Positions 61,620 through 64,000 of a stretch of DNA of 64,000 nucleotides are shown one piece after another. A program made the translations under genes and the position numbers. Position 1 is the stretch's first letter. Each line of letters opens with the position of its first letter. The notes beneath the pieces were generated by a model, which ran no database searches, had not been told where the DNA came from, and worked only from the letters and a program-made list of their open reading frames with translations. This stretch comes from Caenispirillum bisanense (GTDB taxonomy: Bacteria > Pseudomonadota > Alphaproteobacteria > Rhodospirillales > Rhodospirillaceae): assembly GCF_900230255.1 (NCBI RefSeq), contig NZ_OCNJ01000004.1:186001-250000 (forward strand). Reading direction: 5' to 3'.

Positions 61620-62552
61620 ATGAAAGTCCTCGCCTGCAACGCCAACCGTCCGCTCGCGGAGGCCATCGCGGCCTATCTGCATCTCGAACTGACGCACGCG
61701 ACGGTGCGCCGCTTCTCCGACATGGAGATCTTCGTCGAGATCCAGGAGAACGTGCGCGGCGAGGATGTCTTCGTCGTGCAGCCGACCAGCTATCCGGCCA
61801 ACGACAACCTCATGGAACTGCTGGTGACGCTCGATGCGCTGCGCCGCGGCTCCGCCCGCCGCATCACCGCGGTGGTGCCCTACTTCGGCTATGCCCGCCA
61901 GGACCGCAAGACCGGCCCGCGCACGCCGATCACCGCCAAGCTGGTGGCCAACCTCATCACCCAGGCCGGCGCCAACCGCGTGGTGACGCTGGACCTGCAC
62001 TCGGGCCAGATCCAGGGCTTCTTCGACATCCCGCTCGACAACCTCTACTCGGCCCCGGTGTTCGTGCAGGACATCAAGGACCGCTACCAGGGCGCCAACC
62101 TGATGGTCGTGTCGCCGGACGTCGGTGGCGTGGTGCGTGCCCGCGGCATCGCCAAGCGCATCGAGGCCGACCTCGCCATCATCGACAAGCGCCGCGAGCG
62201 CGCCGGCGTCTCCGAAGTGATGAACATCATCGGTGACGTGAAGGGCCGCGACTGCATCCTGGTGGACGACATCGTCGACTCCGCCGGCACCCTGTGCAAC
62301 GCCGCCGTCGCCCTGATGAACGCCGGCGCCACCAGCGTCTCGGCCTACGTCACCCACGGCGTGCTGTCGGGCGGCGCGGTGGCCCGCGTCACCTCCTCGC
62401 CGCTGAAGGAGCTGGTCATCACCGACTCCATCCAGGCGACCGAGGCCGTGCGCCTGGCCGACAACATCCGCCAGATCACCATCGCCCCGCTGCTGGCCGA
62501 AGCCATCGACCGCATCAGCGACGAGCGCTCGGTCTCCAGCCTGTTCGACTGA
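61620..62552 (+). CDS. prs: Ribose-phosphate pyrophosphokinase
   Basis: A 310-residue PRPP synthase, making PRPP from ribose 5-phosphate and ATP for nucleotide, His and Trp synthesis. Signature sites are [40 protein letters not shown] and the PRPP loop [18 protein letters not shown]. Length is normal. A possible promoter (TTTACA near 61515 and GATAAA near 61536) lies upstream, but the 15-base spacing is short. In many alphaproteobacteria prs is followed directly by the L25 gene; here a toxin-antitoxin pair lies between. Confidence 0.95.
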   Translation: MKVLACNANRPLAEAIAAYLHLELTHATVRRFSDMEIFVEIQENVRGEDVFVVQPTSYPANDNLMELLVTLDALRRGSARRITAVVPYFGYARQDRKTGPRTPITAKLVANLITQAGANRVVTLDLHSGQIQGFFDIPLDNLYSAPVFVQDIKDRYQGANLMVVSPDVGGVVRARGIAKRIEADLAIIDKRRERAGVSEVMNIIGDVKGRDCILVDDIVDSAGTLCNAAVALMNAGATSVSAYVTHGVLSGGAVARVTSSPLKELVITDSIQATEAVRLADNIRQITIAPLLAEAIDRISDERSVSSLFD

Positions 62553-62591
62553 GGCCGGCGGCCCCGCGCCGTTTGACGCCACAGCCTGCGA

Positions 62592-62624
62592 CGCCCCATA
62601 TTGTCCGATGGACGGTATGGGGCG
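62592..62624. promoter_or_regulatory. 33-bp near-palindrome, likely toxin-antitoxin operator
   Basis: CGCCCCATATTGTCC and GGACGGTATGGGGCG are inverted copies matching at 13 of 15 positions around a three-base centre. It ends six bases before the antitoxin ATG. Antitoxins of this class bind such palindromes to repress their own operon. Confidence 0.7.
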
Positions 62625-62630
62625 TTTGTC

Positions 62631-62882
62631 ATGGGCAAGATCACGGTTCAGATGAAGGACCCGAAACTGGCGGAGGTGCTCGCCTCCACCCGCGCCGGTG
62701 ACGAAGTGGAGCTGAAGGACGGCGACGCCGTCGTCGGCAGCTTCGTGCGGCGGGAGGGGGAGCCGCGGCCGCGCGGCGTGCGGCGGTTCGGGGCGCTGAA
62801 GGGGAAGATCCACCTGGACGAGAGTTTCTTCGATCCGCTGCCGGAGGAGGAACTGCGCGCCTGGGAAGGCCGCGACGATTGA
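62631..62882 (+). CDS. Type II antitoxin, Phd/VapB-like
   Basis: An 83-residue small protein. The C-terminal pattern FGALKGKIHLDESFFDPLPE (about residues 53-72) and the acidic end AWEGRDD are typical of antitoxins paired with PIN-domain toxins; the N-terminal part with EVELKDGDAVVGSFVRRE fits the DNA-binding dimer domain of Phd-type proteins. The ATG at 62631 is six bases after a 33-bp palindrome. Its stop overlaps the toxin's start (TTGA), the usual coupling in such pairs. Confidence 0.85.
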   Translation: MGKITVQMKDPKLAEVLASTRAGDEVELKDGDAVVGSFVRREGEPRPRGVRRFGALKGKIHLDESFFDPLPEEELRAWEGRDD

Positions 62883-63274
62883 AACTCCTCCTCGACACCC
62901 ATGCCTTGATCTGGTGGCTCGCGGCGGACCGTCAGCTGAGCCCGGCGGTAGTCCGCCTTCTCGACGACCCCGACAACGTCATCTACGTGAGCGCGGCTTC
63001 CGTTTGGGAAATCGCCACCAAGATCCGGATCGGCAAGTTGCCGGGGCTCGAAGCGCTGACGAGCGAACGTGACGGCATCCTGCGCATCATAGACCAGGAA
63101 GGCTTCGACCCTCTCGCCATCACGGTGGAGCACGCTGAAGTCGCAGGATCCCTGCGCGGCGCGCACCGGGACCCCTTCGATCGGATGCTGATGGGCCAGT
63201 CCCTGATCGAGAACATTCCGCTGGCGTCCAACGAAGAGATCTTCGATGCCTTCGGCGTGAAGAGGATCTGGTAA
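62879..63274 (+). CDS. PIN-domain toxin, VapC-like
   Basis: A 131-residue PIN-domain ribonuclease-type toxin. The start is a TTG at 62879. Acidic active-site residues are visible in LLLDTHALIWWL (Asp6), in the Glu of AASVWEIATKIRIGKL (about residue 43) and in the Asp residues of HRDPFDRMLMGQSL (about 97-101). These enzymes usually cleave tRNA or rRNA and are held inactive by the antitoxin. The gene lies between prs and the L25 gene. Confidence 0.9.
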   Translation: MKLLLDTHALIWWLAADRQLSPAVVRLLDDPDNVIYVSAASVWEIATKIRIGKLPGLEALTSERDGILRIIDQEGFDPLAITVEHAEVAGSLRGAHRDPFDRMLMGQSLIENIPLASNEEIFDAFGVKRIW

Positions 63275-63317
63275 AGGGCTTACGAGCCCGTTGCCGACCG
63301 CCCCGCCCCATTCCCGG

Positions 63318-63344
63318 TTGCCATCCCCCGTCATCCGGTATAAA
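63318..63344 (+). promoter_or_regulatory. Candidate promoter of the L25 gene
   Basis: TTGCCA (63318-63323), a 15-base spacer and TATAAA (63339-63344) lie 100 bases upstream of the L25 start. The spacer is shorter than ideal. The insertion of the toxin pair would require the L25 gene to have its own promoter, which this may be. Confidence 0.45.
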
Positions 63345-63356
63345 TAGCCCCCTTCG

Positions 63357-63385
63357 AACGCCCCCGCCCATCAGCGCGGGGCGTT
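63357..63385 (+). other. Leader hairpin before the L25 gene
   Basis: AACGCCCC and GGGGCGTT form an eight-base stem around a 13-base loop in the untranslated leader. It could be a protein-binding site for ribosomal feedback or a terminator for the toxin mRNA; no T run of note follows. Confidence 0.4.
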
Positions 63386-63444
63386 GCGTCTTGGGCACCC
63401 CTGGAGGCCCGGGACGTGTAAGGCCTGCATTTAGGAGCAAGACA

Positions 63445-64000
63445 ATGGCCAATGAAAACACCCTGAACGTCGTGCGACGTGACCGGGCAGGTAAGGGGGC
63501 AGCCCGTGCGACCCGTCGGCAGGGCCTCGTGCCCGGCGTGGTCTACGGCAACAAGCAGTCCCCCGATCTGGTCGCGATCGACCCGCGCCCGCTGATGGCC
63601 GCCATGCACAAGGCCGGCTTCGCCACCCGCGTGTTCGACCTGACCATCGAAGGCGACTCCGCCGCGCAGTCCGTGATGGTGCACGACGTGCAGTTCCATC
63701 CCGTGACCGACGCGCCGATCGCCGTCGACTTCATGCGCGTGTCCGCCGAGACCGAAGTGGTCGTCGAGGTGCCGGTGCACTTCGTCAACCAGGAGCGTTG
63801 CCCGGGCCTGAAGCGCGGCGGCGTGCTGAACATCGTGCGTCACGAGATCGAGGTGAAGGCCAAGGCGAACGCCCTGCCCGAGTCCATCGACGTGGACCTC
63901 GCCGGTGTCGACATCAACGAGTCGATCCACATCAGCGCCGTCACCCTGCCGGCCGGTGTGGCCCCGACCATCACCGACCGCGACTTCACCATCGCCACCA
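63445..64000 (+). CDS. rplY: Ribosomal protein L25/Ctc (partial at right edge)
   Basis: The reading frame runs from the ATG at 63445 to the window end (185 codons, no stop). It opens TLNVVRRDRAGKGAARATRR and GLVPGVVYGNKQSPDLVAID, typical of the L25 5S rRNA-binding domain, and continues into the longer Ctc-type C-terminal domain (DVDLAGVDINESIHISAVTL). This matches the general-stress L25 form usual in alphaproteobacteria. A TAGGAGCAAGACA ribosome site precedes the start. Confidence 0.93.
   Translation, partial: MANENTLNVVRRDRAGKGAARATRRQGLVPGVVYGNKQSPDLVAIDPRPLMAAMHKAGFATRVFDLTIEGDSAAQSVMVHDVQFHPVTDAPIAVDFMRVSAETEVVVEVPVHFVNQERCPGLKRGGVLNIVRHEIEVKAKANALPESIDVDLAGVDINESIHISAVTLPAGVAPTITDRDFTIAT

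Noticed and set aside
1-64000. CRISPR arrays, insertion sequences or prophage
   Set aside because: No spaced direct-repeat array, transposase, integrase or phage structural gene was recognised.

Overview
The window is very GC-rich chromosomal DNA with dense coding on both strands. It most resembles an alphaproteobacterium, probably of the Rhodospirillales; this is inferred from gene content, not from a marker tree. The pointers are two porins of the spirillum type, a phasin, a PmbA/TldE protein, an aerobic-type cobaltochelatase CobN, a GAF/HD-GYP protein, an HldD for LPS heptose, a UbiK-type factor and the lgt-midA-pgeF gene chain. I see no rRNA, tRNA, insertion sequence, prophage or CRISPR array.

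Layout. 1-2.9 kb: a DinB-family gene running off the edge, an EamA transporter, a DUF1127 gene and a divergent GcvA-like LysR regulator, then a small secreted protein. 3.0-7.0 kb: a DUF123 nuclease-like gene, a cobalamin riboswitch in front of a CbiM-type cobalt permease, parE and yciA. 7.0-18.8 kb: a chemoreceptor, an Lrp/AsnC regulator, several DUF and GNAT genes, an ABC-2 exporter pair and a MASE3/PAS histidine kinase. 19.2-26.4 kb: a tight plus-strand cluster of a phospholipase D/VTT fusion, an EEP-family hydrolase, a KdpD-like kinase, a KdpE-like regulator and an unknown basic protein. No kdpFABC pump is present, and the KdpD lacks both N-terminal Walker motifs. 26.6-32.5 kb: a PRC-barrel protein, LysR/isochorismatase and MarR units, and a lipid-related group (LpxH-like phosphatase, glycosyltransferase, lipid kinase). 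32.7-38.7 kb: two tandem porins, pmbA and ubiD, with a duplicated 80-bp element between the last two. 38.9-40.7 kb: an HD-GYP protein. 41.1-52.2 kb: a late cobalamin pathway operon (cobS-cobC-cobU-cobW-cobN-cobO-SYLF-cobQ) with divergent cobT. 52.2-64 kb: a lone pseudopilin, phasin, TetR-like gene, proC, ybjN-like gene, ubiK, hldD-lgt-midA-pgeF-lipoprotein, prs, a VapBC-type toxin-antitoxin pair and the start of the ribosomal protein L25 gene.

How the parts fit. The riboswitch-controlled permease would bring in cobalt. The cob operon inserts cobalt (CobN, with CobW as likely cobalt chaperone), adenosylates (CobO), amidates (CobQ) and attaches the nucleotide loop (CobU, CobS, CobT, CobC). Many genes are joined by 1- or 4-base start/stop overlaps, so translational coupling is common.

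The signals most worth follow-up are the Kdp-like system without a pump fused to lipid-type enzymes, a 33-bp near-palindrome directly in front of the toxin-antitoxin pair, a paired repeat whose two hairpins differ only by compensating changes, the 80-bp tandem element, a parE promoter placed so close to the start codon that the mRNA should be leaderless, and iterated repeats upstream of the second porin.
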